From contig NZ_CP017186.1 in the NCBI RefSeq assembly GCF_001729745.1, forward strand, positions 3,162,001 to 3,226,000: a stretch of DNA of 64,000 bases. The letters run 5' to 3'. Position numbers and translations under genes: made by a program. The notes beneath the pieces are model-generated. The model was not told where the DNA came from, searched no databases, and saw only the letters and a list, made by a program, of their open reading frames with translations. This DNA comes from Enterobacter hormaechei subsp. hoffmannii (GTDB lineage: Bacteria; Pseudomonadota; Gammaproteobacteria; Enterobacterales; Enterobacteriaceae). Below are positions 31,310 to 41,675 of this stretch, in pieces (the stretch's first letter is position 1; every line of letters begins with the position of its first letter).

Positions 31310-32629
31310 ATGAACAATGTTCTGGGATTTCTTGAAGCAAAACTGATGCCGCTGGCGGCGAAAACGGCCCAGCAGCGTCATCTTGGGGCCATTCGTGGGG
31401 CCTACGTTTCATTCATGCCGTTTATCATCGTCGGCTCCATCCTGCTGGTGATCTCCTCCTTCCCGAATCAGGCCTATCAGCAGTTTATGTCTCAGGCCTT
31501 TGGTGAGAGCTGGAGTGCGATTATAGAGATTCCATTCAACGCGGTATTCTCAACCATGTCGCTGTTTATCAGCTTCCTGGTGGCCTACCGCCTGGCTGAG
31601 CACTATGGCGAGGACCGCATCTCCTGCGGCATCCTGGCGCTGGTCGCCTTCCTGATCCTGACGCCCTTTATCAAAGTGGCGGAAAACGGCGGCATTACCG
31701 TGATGCCGGTGGAGTGGATTGGCAGCAAAGGGTTGTTTGTGGCGATGATCGGTTCCCTGCTGTGGACGGAACTGTTCTGCTGGCTGAAGCGCAAAAAGCT
31801 GGTCATTAAAATGCCGGACGGCGTACCACCGGCGGTGCAGGAGTCGTTCGCGGCGCTGATCCCGGCCCTGCTGGTGATGATTCTGGTGCTTATTATCCGC
31901 ATCATCTTCGAAAACACCCACTACCACACCATCCACCAGTTTATTTATGAAGTGGTTGCCACCCCGGTGCGCCACTACGGTACCTCTTATTTCGGTGCGC
32001 TGATGACCGTATTCAGTATCACCATTCTGTGGTCAGTGGGCATTAACTCCGGTTCGATGATCAACGGCATTATTCGCCCGCTGTGGATGGAAAACCAGAC
32101 CGACAACATCGCCGCAATCCAGGCGGGAACGACGCCGCCGCACATCATCACCGAACAGTTTTTTGACATGATCTGGATGGGCGGCGCGGGCGCCACGCTG
32201 TCGCTGGTGATAGCGATGCTGATTTTCGCCCGCAGCAAAAACATGCGTGAGGTGGCGCGCCTCGGCGCAGGAGCCTCGGTATTTAACATCAACGAACCGA
32301 TCCTGTTTGGCCTGCCGGTGATCATGAACCCGATCATGCTCATCCCGTTTAATCTGGTGCCGCTGGTGCTGGTCACCGTGCAGTATGCGGCGATGAAAAT
32401 TGGCGCGGTCGCCGTCACCACCGGGGTGTTTATTCCCTGGACCCTGCCGCCGGTTATCAGCGGCTTTATCGTCACCGGGCACCTGAGCGGCAGCGTGATG
32501 CAGCTGATCAACCTGCTAATTGGCGCCATGCTGTACCTGCCTTTTATGCGTATCCTGGATAAACAGTACCGCGCCGCGGAGCTGACTATTGCTACACAAC
32601 CCGACACCACCCTTGCAAAACAGGAGTAA
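31310..32629 (+). CDS. PTS EIIC permease, lactose/cellobiose (chitobiose) family
   Basis: A 439-residue polytopic membrane protein with about ten helices. It belongs to the type-3 EIIC family that brings in beta-linked disaccharides (cellobiose, chitobiose, lactose). Signatures are LGAIRGAYVSFMPFIIVGSI near the start, LWSVGINSGSMINGIIRPLW, and SVFNINEPILFGLPVIMNP with the substrate-binding Asn-Glu-Pro. There is no EIIA or EIIB domain in the protein or gene nearby, so phosphorylation would need partners from another locus (for example chb). It starts the operon with the glycosylasparaginase and aminopeptidase and has GGAGTTCACA before the ATG. Confidence 0.88.
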   Translation: MNNVLGFLEAKLMPLAAKTAQQRHLGAIRGAYVSFMPFIIVGSILLVISSFPNQAYQQFMSQAFGESWSAIIEIPFNAVFSTMSLFISFLVAYRLAEHYGEDRISCGILALVAFLILTPFIKVAENGGITVMPVEWIGSKGLFVAMIGSLLWTELFCWLKRKKLVIKMPDGVPPAVQESFAALIPALLVMILVLIIRIIFENTHYHTIHQFIYEVVATPVRHYGTSYFGALMTVFSITILWSVGINSGSMINGIIRPLWMENQTDNIAAIQAGTTPPHIITEQFFDMIWMGGAGATLSLVIAMLIFARSKNMREVARLGAGASVFNINEPILFGLPVIMNPIMLIPFNLVPLVLVTVQYAAMKIGAVAVTTGVFIPWTLPPVISGFIVTGHLSGSVMQLINLLIGAMLYLPFMRILDKQYRAAELTIATQPDTTLAKQE

Positions 32630-32632
32630 AGC

Positions 32633-33589
32633 ATGTGGGGAATTATCGCAACCTGGCGAATGGCACTTGAAGGGGTAACGGAATCCGCGTCTGCCCTGGC
32701 GGCGGGAAAACCGGTCGCTTCGGCGGTGGTTGATGCCGTCGCTGCCGTGGAAGACTTTCCGCTGTATAAATCCGTCGGCTACGGTGGCCTGCCGACCGAG
32801 AACGGCGAGGTGGAGCTGGACGCGGCCTATATGGACGGCGACACGCTGGCGTTCGGCGCCGTGGGCAATCTGGTGGATATCGCCAACCCGGTGCGCGTGG
32901 CGCACGCGCTCAGTCGCCAGCGCTACAATAGCCTGCTAGTCGGCCAGGGCGCGCGGGAATGGGCGCTGAGCCAGGGCTTTGCCGACAAAACCATGCTCAC
33001 TGACCGCGCCATGCAGCACTACCGCAAGCGCTGCCGCGAAACGCTGGATAAGGGGTTAAGCCCCTACGACGGACATGACACCGTCGGCATCATTGGCCTT
33101 GATAAACAGGGTTCGATGAGCGTCGCCACCTCCACCAGTGGCCTGTTTATGAAAAAACGCGGTCGCCTCGGTGACTCACCCATCATCGGCTCCGGCTTTT
33201 ACTGCGACAGCGAAACAGGCGCGGCCACCGCCACAGGCGTCGGTGAAGACCTGATGAAGGGCTGTACCAGCTACGAAATCGTTCGCCGGATGGCGCAAGG
33301 GATGACGCCGCAGCAGGCGGCGGATTCAGTCGTATTCGAACTGGAAGACAAGCTGATGTCGCGCTTCGGTCGCGCGGGCGATCTCTCCGTGGTGTGCATG
33401 AACAACCAGGGCGAATTTGGCGCCGCGACTAACATAAAAACCTTCTCGTTCGTGGTGGCGACGGCTCGCCAGCCCCTCACCGTTTTTCGTACTGAACGCC
33501 TGCGGGAGAAAACGCACTATCACGCGGTAGATGAGGAGTGGATGCAGGCCTATGCCGCACGGATCCGCGCGCCGATTGAGGAATCATGA
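32633..33589 (+). CDS. Glycosylasparaginase, N-terminal nucleophile hydrolase
   Basis: A 318-residue member of the asparaginase_2 family, which hydrolyses the N4-(beta-N-acetylglucosaminyl)-asparagine bond. The N-terminal part has GYGGLPTENGEVELDAAYMDG. The autocleavage site is GHDTVGIIGLDKQG, with Thr150 as the expected new N-terminal nucleophile after Asp149. STSGLFMKKRGRLGDSPIIG and ATATGVGEDLMKG form the substrate site. No signal peptide is present, so it acts in the cytoplasm on imported substrate. It lies 3 bp after the EIIC gene, with AGGAG inside the latter's end. True specificity (GlcNAc-Asn or another aspartyl amide) is not visible. Confidence 0.88.
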   Translation: MWGIIATWRMALEGVTESASALAAGKPVASAVVDAVAAVEDFPLYKSVGYGGLPTENGEVELDAAYMDGDTLAFGAVGNLVDIANPVRVAHALSRQRYNSLLVGQGAREWALSQGFADKTMLTDRAMQHYRKRCRETLDKGLSPYDGHDTVGIIGLDKQGSMSVATSTSGLFMKKRGRLGDSPIIGSGFYCDSETGAATATGVGEDLMKGCTSYEIVRRMAQGMTPQQAADSVVFELEDKLMSRFGRAGDLSVVCMNNQGEFGAATNIKTFSFVVATARQPLTVFRTERLREKTHYHAVDEEWMQAYAARIRAPIEES

Positions 33590-35007
33590 TGATCACTTAC
33601 CAGTTTATCAACGCGCTTTCAGACGCGAAGCCGAACAGCCATTTGATTGCGCGCGCTGACAGTTCCCTGTTACCGGATAGCGCTCTTATCGCTGAAATGC
33701 GCCAGCAGAGCACCGTCGCGGACGCGCGCTTTGGCTGCGCGCCGTTTGCGCGCATTACTCTGTTGCCGGACACGATCTGGCATGACGCCCTGACCGAAGG
33801 GTTGCTCACCGCCCTGCGACCGCTGCTTACCGCCCCCGCCAGCGCCGAACTCGTGCTGGACGTGACGGATATCGACGATGTGGTGCTGGCGCAGGTGCTG
33901 CGTTTTCTCTTTAATCAGGCGCACAGGCTCAGTGACCTGAAGCTGAAGAAGACGGACGAAGCGGTGCGTCTTACCTGCATCACTGCCCTCTGCCTGCCGG
34001 AACAGCAGGCGAAGCTGGAGACGACCTTCCGCCAGCAGCAGGCCATTGCGCTCGGCATGATCGCGGCGCGACGTCTGGCGGATATGCCGTCCGACCGCTG
34101 CACGCCGCAGTTTGTGGTGGAAGAGGCGCAAAAACTGTGTGCCGCCAGCCCTGCCCTGCGCTGCGAGGTGCTGAACGAAAAAGATATTGCTGAGCAGGGT
34201 CTTGGACTGCTGCACGCCGTTGGCAAAGGGGCGACCTGCCCGCCGCGTCTGCTGGCTATTCATTATGATGGTGCCAACGACGGCCCGATGCGCTGCTACG
34301 TGGGAAAAGGCATTACCTTTGACACCGGCGGCCTGTGGCTGAAGGAAGGCGCGGGCATGTACACCATGAAATATGACATGTGCGGCGCGGCCAACGTACT
34401 GGGGCTGATGCTGACCGTTGCGGAGCTGAAATTACCCGTGCGCATCATAGGCGTGCTGGCGCTGGCGGAAAACGCCATCGGCCCCGACGCCATGCAGCCC
34501 GGCACGGTGGCAACAGCCTGTAACGGCACCACCGTTGAAATCAATAATACCGATGCCGAGGGCCGGCTGGTGCTGGCTGACGCCATTGCCTGGGCCAGCC
34601 AGCGGTACCCGCAGGCCCGCTACATCATTGATATGGCGACTTTGACGGGCGCAGTGGTGAAAGCGCTGGGGTATGAGCTGAGCGGGCTGATGACCCAGGA
34701 TGAACCGCTGCGCGCCGCGTTGACGCAGGCAGGAAAACGGAGCGGTGACGAGGTGTGGTCTCTGCCGCTGGACGCACGGCTGAAAAAGCAGACCGACAGC
34801 GCGATTGCCGATCTGTGCAACACACCGACTAACAATGCAGCGATAAGCGCCTCGGCGGCGTGGCTGCTGCATCACTTCTGTCCGCCGGCGATCCCATGGG
34901 CACATCTGGATATCAGCGGGACGGCGCTGTGGCGTGAGAACGGCAGAAGCATGGCGTCGGGAAGACCGATTCCGCTGCTGGTTGAGCACCTGATGGGGGA
35001 TCTTTAG
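33586..35007 (+). CDS. M17-family leucyl aminopeptidase-like protein
   Basis: A 473-residue cytoplasmic dimetal aminopeptidase of the PepA/PepB family. The active-site block YVGKGITFDTGGLWLKEG provides the metal-binding lysine and aspartate. YTMKYDMCGAANVLG provides a further aspartate, and NNTDAEGRLVLADAI is the M17 signature with catalytic Arg and metal Asp/Glu. It is shorter than PepA (503) and longer than PepB (427). The start overlaps the stop of the glycosylasparaginase (ATGATG, 33586 or 33589), so it is coupled. In context it could trim peptides carrying glycosylated Asn or recycle the released amino acids. The operon ends at a BIME. Confidence 0.88.
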   Translation: MMITYQFINALSDAKPNSHLIARADSSLLPDSALIAEMRQQSTVADARFGCAPFARITLLPDTIWHDALTEGLLTALRPLLTAPASAELVLDVTDIDDVVLAQVLRFLFNQAHRLSDLKLKKTDEAVRLTCITALCLPEQQAKLETTFRQQQAIALGMIAARRLADMPSDRCTPQFVVEEAQKLCAASPALRCEVLNEKDIAEQGLGLLHAVGKGATCPPRLLAIHYDGANDGPMRCYVGKGITFDTGGLWLKEGAGMYTMKYDMCGAANVLGLMLTVAELKLPVRIIGVLALAENAIGPDAMQPGTVATACNGTTVEINNTDAEGRLVLADAIAWASQRYPQARYIIDMATLTGAVVKALGYELSGLMTQDEPLRAALTQAGKRSGDEVWSLPLDARLKKQTDSAIADLCNTPTNNAAISASAAWLLHHFCPPAIPWAHLDISGTALWRENGRSMASGRPIPLLVEHLMGDL

Positions 35008-35079
35008 CCCGGTGGCGCTGCGCTTACCGGGCCTACGGGTGCCAAATGTAGGCCGGGTAAGGCGCTGCCGCCACCCGGC
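35008..35079. repeat. BIME (two inverted REP units)
   Basis: CCCGGTGGCGCTGCGCTTACCGGG, then CCTACGGGTGCCAAATGTAGG, then CCGGGTAAGGCGCTGCCGCCACCCGG. The two REP units face each other between the convergent aminopeptidase and hda genes. Confidence 0.85.
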
Positions 35080-35083
35080 ATAA

Positions 35084-35785
35084 CTACAGCTTAAGAATAT
35101 CTTTCACAAACGGAATGGTCAGCTTGCGCTGGGCGGTGATGGAGGCGCGATCGAGCTGATCGAGCGTATCAAAGAGCGTGCGCATCTCCCGATCCAGACG
35201 CTTAAGCAGGAAGCGCCCTACGTCTTCCGGCAGTTCAAATCCGCGCAGTCTGGCGCGCAACTGAAGTGCCTGGAGTTTGTCTTCATCCGACAGCGGTTGC
35301 AGCTTGTAGATTTGCCCCCAGTCCAGACGAGACGCCAGATCCGGCAGCCCCAGGTTGAGCTGACGCGGCGGACGATCGCCGGTGATCAGCAGCCGGGTTT
35401 TGCCCGACTCCAGAATGCGGTTGTAGAGGTTAAAGATCGCCATTTCCCACGGCTCGTCTCCCGCCACGCATTCAATATTATCGATGCAGACCAGGGAGAG
35501 ATGTTCCATGCCCTCCAGCACTTCAGGCACAAACCAGGTGCGTTTATCCAGCGGCACATAGCCTACCGCGTCACCGCGCGCCGAAAGTTCCGCACAGGCG
35601 GCATGCAGCAGGTGGCTGCGTCCCGCGCCTTCGCGTGACCAGATATAGATATATCCGCTGTGTTCCTGGCGCAGCACGTTTTGCAGTGCAGCCAGTAAAG
35701 AGGGGTTATCACCCGGCCAGAAACTCGCGAAAGTTTCGTCGTCAGGGAGATAAAGTGGCAGAGAGAGCTGTGCCGGTCCGTTCAG
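35084..35785 (-). CDS. hda: Hda, regulatory inactivator of DnaA (CTG start)
   Basis: With the DNA-loaded sliding clamp, Hda stimulates ATP hydrolysis by DnaA and prevents re-initiation. An ATG start would be at 35677 and would lose 36 conserved residues. Starting at the CTG at 35785 gives 233 residues, the E. coli length, and restores the clamp-binding motif QLSLPL at residues 6-11. E. coli hda is known to begin at CUG. The rest is an AAA+ domain: [17 protein letters not shown] (Walker A-like), [15 protein letters not shown] (Walker B), TGDRPPRQL (sensor 1). It lies downstream of uraA on the same strand. Confidence 0.95.
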   Translation of the reverse strand: MNGPAQLSLPLYLPDDETFASFWPGDNPSLLAALQNVLRQEHSGYIYIWSREGAGRSHLLHAACAELSARGDAVGYVPLDKRTWFVPEVLEGMEHLSLVCIDNIECVAGDEPWEMAIFNLYNRILESGKTRLLITGDRPPRQLNLGLPDLASRLDWGQIYKLQPLSDEDKLQALQLRARLRGFELPEDVGRFLLKRLDREMRTLFDTLDQLDRASITAQRKLTIPFVKDILKL

Positions 35786-35851
35786 AAATACCTCAACCAG
35801 AGATCTTACATAAAATCGGAATGGAGTTTAACACGGAACCAGCAAGGAGAG

Positions 35852-35876
35852 AACCGGGCGGATCGTCCGCCCGGTT
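35852..35876. terminator. Hairpin between uraA and hda
   Basis: AACCGGGCGGA-TCG-TCCGCCCGGTT is a perfect 11-bp stem just past the uraA stop. No uridine tract follows on the minus strand, so it may act as a 3'-end stabiliser or partial terminator, leaving some readthrough into hda. Confidence 0.6.
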
Positions 35877-35882
35877 AAAGGA

Positions 35883-37172
35883 TCAATGTGGTGCTTTTTC
35901 GCTATCGTCAGCGTCCAGGATTTCTTCTTCCGGACGAATGACCGAGATCAGCTTGAAAATCAGGCTCAGGCCCACGCCGACGATGGTCGCCAGCGCCATC
36001 CCCTTCAGCTCTGCCGCGCCGATGTGCACCTTCGCGCCGCTCACGCCGATGATCAGGATAACGGAGGTCAGGATCAGGTTCTGCGCCTTGCTGTAATCCA
36101 CTTTGGATTCAATCAGCACGCGAATACCGGACGCACCGATCACCCCGTACAGCAGCAGGGAAACGCCGCCCATCACCGGAACCGGGATAATCTGGATCGC
36201 CGCCGCCAGTTTGCCGACGCAGGAGAGCAGAATAGCGATGATCGCCGCGCCGCCGATAACCCAGGTGCTGTAGACGCGGGTGATCGCCATTACGCCGATG
36301 TTCTCCCCGTAAGTCGTGTTAGGCGTGGAGCCGAAGAAACCGGAGATGATGGTGGAGAAACCGTTGGCAAACATGGAGCGATGCAGGCCCGGGTCGCGGA
36401 TCAGGTCACGCTTCACGATGTTCGCCGTCACCACCAGGTGGCCAACGTGCTCAGCAATCACCACCAGTGCAGCAGGCAGAATGGTGAAGATAGCAAACCA
36501 TTCGAAGCGTGGGGTGTAGAAGGTCGGCAGCGCGAACCAGTGTGCCTCGGCAATCGGTGTGGTATCCACAACGCCCATCACGAAGGAGAGCGCGTAACCC
36601 GCCAGCACGCCGATCAGGATCGGGATAATCGCCATAAAGCCGCGGAACAGGACGGAACCGAAAACCGTCACGCCCAGCGTCACCAGCGAAATAATAATGG
36701 TTTTAGAATCCGGTGACTGACCGTCCGCAGGCAGCAGCCCAGCCATGTTCGCCGCGACACCCGCCAGTTCCAGGCCGATGACGGCAACGATTGCCCCCAT
36801 TGCCGCAGGCGGGAACATCACGTCCAGCCAGCCGGTACCCGCTTTCTTCACGATGAAGGAGACCAGGCAGAACAGCACGCCGCACATGATAAAGCCGCCC
36901 AGCGCGACCTCGTAACCCAGCGGCAGCAACAGCAGTACCGGGGAGATAAACGCGAAGCTCGACCCGAGATAGGCAGGGATTTTGCCTTTACAGATGAAGA
37001 GGTAAAGCAGCGTACCGATGCCGTTAAACAGCAGCACGGTAGCCGGGTTAATGTGAAACAGGATTGGCACCAGCACGGTTGCGCCAAACATGGCGAACAG
37101 GTGCTGCAAACTAAGCGGGATTGTCTGTAAAAGCGGCGGTCTTTCACTCACCCCGATAGCACGGCGCGTCAT
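35883..37172 (-). CDS. uraA: Uracil:proton symporter UraA
   Basis: Inner-membrane NCS2-family importer for uracil. The 429 residues equal E. coli UraA. It has the 14-helix, two-repeat fold with an early QHLFAMFGATVLVP segment, the substrate glutamate in VVIAEHVGHLV, and the NTTYGENIGVMAITRVYS signature. A C-terminal acidic tail (PEEEILDADDSEKAP) is cytoplasmic. It follows upp on the same strand, with a terminator-like hairpin between them, so expression may be partly attenuated. Confidence 0.97.
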   Translation of the reverse strand: MTRRAIGVSERPPLLQTIPLSLQHLFAMFGATVLVPILFHINPATVLLFNGIGTLLYLFICKGKIPAYLGSSFAFISPVLLLLPLGYEVALGGFIMCGVLFCLVSFIVKKAGTGWLDVMFPPAAMGAIVAVIGLELAGVAANMAGLLPADGQSPDSKTIIISLVTLGVTVFGSVLFRGFMAIIPILIGVLAGYALSFVMGVVDTTPIAEAHWFALPTFYTPRFEWFAIFTILPAALVVIAEHVGHLVVTANIVKRDLIRDPGLHRSMFANGFSTIISGFFGSTPNTTYGENIGVMAITRVYSTWVIGGAAIIAILLSCVGKLAAAIQIIPVPVMGGVSLLLYGVIGASGIRVLIESKVDYSKAQNLILTSVILIIGVSGAKVHIGAAELKGMALATIVGVGLSLIFKLISVIRPEEEILDADDSEKAPH

Positions 37173-37208
37173 AGTGTTTTCCTCTGAGTGTCATTGTTGG
37201 TTTTTATT

Positions 37209-37240
37209 CAAAAAAAAGCCGACTATCAAAGTCGGCTTCT
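37209..37240 (-). terminator. Terminator/attenuator hairpin between upp and uraA
   Basis: On the minus strand AAGCCGACT-TTGAT-AGTCGGCTT is followed by a run of Ts. It lies in the 82-bp gap between the upp stop and the uraA start, so part of the upp transcripts should end here and the rest continue into uraA. Confidence 0.8.
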
Positions 37241-37254
37241 TTATCGTTATTCGA

Positions 37255-37881
37255 TTATTTAGTCCCAAAAATCTTATCGCCGGCATCGCCGAGCCCCGGG
37301 ATGATGTACCCGTGCTCGTTCAGTCCCTGGTCGACAGACGCGGTATAGAGTTCAACGTCCGGGTGCGCTTTTTCCAGCGCCGCGATACCTTCCGGCGCCG
37401 CGACCAGTACCAGCACTTTGATGCTGCTGCAGCCTGCTTGTTTCAGCAGGTCAATGGTGGCGATCATCGAACCACCGGTCGCCAGCATCGGGTCAACTAC
37501 CAGCGCCATACGCTCATCAATGTTAGAGACCAGCTTCTGGAAGTATGGGACCGGCTCAAGCGTCTCTTCGTTACGGTAGATACCTACCACGCTGATACGC
37601 GCACTTGGGACGTGCTCCAGCACGCCTTCCATCATGCCCAGACCCGCACGCAGGATTGGCACCACGGTAATTTTTTTACCTTTGATCTGCTCAACCTGTA
37701 CCGGGCCGTTCCAGCCTTCGATGGTCACTTTTTCCGTTTCCAGATCAGAGGTCGCTTCGTAGGTCAGCAGGCTACCCACTTCAGAAGCCAGTTCGCGAAA
37801 ACGCTTCGTGCTGATGTCATGCTCACGCATCAGGCCCAACTTGTGTTTAACGAGTGGGTGTTTCACTTCCACAATCTTCAT
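37255..37881 (-). CDS. upp: Uracil phosphoribosyltransferase
   Basis: Salvage enzyme that makes UMP from uracil and PRPP in the cytoplasm. The ATG at 37881 ([19 protein letters not shown]) gives 208 residues, equal to E. coli Upp, and has GAGGAGAAAGAGA upstream; an upstream extension of 32 codons in the same frame is unsupported. LRAGLGM, the PRPP loop [12 protein letters not shown] and the uracil-binding [12 protein letters not shown] are all visible. It is paired with uraA for uptake and phosphoribosylation. Confidence 0.98.
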   Translation of the reverse strand: MKIVEVKHPLVKHKLGLMREHDISTKRFRELASEVGSLLTYEATSDLETEKVTIEGWNGPVQVEQIKGKKITVVPILRAGLGMMEGVLEHVPSARISVVGIYRNEETLEPVPYFQKLVSNIDERMALVVDPMLATGGSMIATIDLLKQAGCSSIKVLVLVAAPEGIAALEKAHPDVELYTASVDQGLNEHGYIIPGLGDAGDKIFGTK

Positions 37882-37984
37882 TCTCTTTCTCCTCTGAGGT
37901 GGCATCCGCAAAAAAATCGCGGGATTATACCGCTTTTTTCGGATTGCGCCATACCCATGTTGCTTGATGTACATCAATCAAAAA

Positions 37985-38010
37985 CAAAAAAGCCGGAGGC
38001 TGGGCTCCGG
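37985..38010 (-). terminator. Intrinsic terminator downstream of the 6-phospho-beta-glucosidase gene
   Basis: On the minus strand CCGGAGCCCAGCCTCCGG is followed by CTTTTTTGTTTTTG. It lies past the BIME after the GH1 gene and before the upp promoter region. Confidence 0.75.
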
Positions 38011-38027
38011 TTTGGGTGCGGGGTCTT

Positions 38028-38096
38028 GCCCGGTGGCGCTGCGCTTACGCGGGCCTACGTGTAGTGTAGGTCGGGTAAGTATAAGCGCCACCCGAC
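38028..38096. repeat. BIME (two inverted REP-like units)
   Basis: CCCGGTGGCGCTGCGCTTACGCGGGCC, then TACGTGTAGTGTAGG, then TCGGGTAAGTATAAGCGCCACCCGA. Compared with the BIME at 35008, the left unit has an extra base and the right unit is diverged. Confidence 0.8.
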
Positions 38097-38098
38097 AA

Positions 38099-39568
<1,470 letters not shown>

Positions 39569-39573
39569 TTACA

Positions 39574-39585
39574 GAAACCGGTTTC
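39574..39585. promoter_or_regulatory. LacI/AscG-type operator, proximal
   Basis: GAAACCGGTTTC is a perfect 12-bp palindrome with a central CG, typical of LacI-family repressors. It matches the core of the AscG site TGAAACCGGTTTCA as I recall it. It lies 45 bp upstream of the 6-phospho-beta-glucosidase start. Confidence 0.75.
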
Positions 39586-39630
39586 ATTTTGATGATGTGC
39601 AAAGGGGATATCCGTTGCAAGCAGATCGCC

Positions 39631-39642
39631 GAAACCGGTTTC
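39631..39642. promoter_or_regulatory. LacI/AscG-type operator, distal
   Basis: A second perfect GAAACCGGTTTC copy with the same TCATTTT right flank as the proximal one. It lies 57 bp away centre to centre, about 5.4 helical turns. Two such sites allow tetramer looping or independent blocking of the glucosidase promoter. Confidence 0.75.
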
Positions 39643-39718
39643 ATTTTCGTGAACAGAGTCAAGTTTGTTGCCCTGGACAGTCCGCACAGAAAAAAAGATC
39701 CTCGCGCCGAGAATAGGC

Positions 39719-39734
39719 TCGCAAACGTTTGCCT
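39719..39734 (+). promoter_or_regulatory. PurR box upstream of purM
   Basis: TCGCAAACGTTTGCCT matches 14 of 16 bases of the PurR consensus ACGCAAACGTTTGCGT and lies 62 bp before the purM start. E. coli purMN is repressed by PurR through a site in the same position. Confidence 0.9.
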
Positions 39735-39792
39735 GGACTGTTAGAATTGCGCCGATTTTTCTTACTAGCTATGCAATCGCGTGGGGATTTAA

Positions 39793-41471
<1,679 letters not shown>

Positions 41472-41478
41472 TTTGTTC

Positions 41479-41510
41479 TGTCGGGTGGCGCTGCGCTTAC
41501 CCGACCTACA
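41479..41510. repeat. Single REP-like unit after purN
   Basis: TGTCGGGTGGCGCTGCGCTTACCCGACCTACA forms one REP hairpin between purN and the ppk promoter region. Confidence 0.75.
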
Positions 41511-41569
41511 TTTTGCATTACCCGATATTCCCTTCTCCAACCCCCTAAAATCCCCAACAAAAAAAATAA

Positions 41570-41590
41570 CTGTCATACTTTTCTGGCACT
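41570..41590 (+). promoter_or_regulatory. Possible Pho box upstream of ppk
   Basis: CTGTCAT followed 4 bases later by TTCTGGC resembles the two 7-base halves of a PhoB site (CTGTCAT, 4 AT-rich bases, CTGWCAY-like). The first half is perfect and the second is poor. Pho boxes have been described upstream of enterobacterial ppk, which makes the position reasonable. Confidence 0.45.
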
Positions 41591-41675
41591 GTTGGACATA
41601 TCGTGGAAATGCTCGCCATAATAAGGACGAGACGGATTTACCACGTCCTGTGATTGAACTGGAGTGTGAGCTGTA

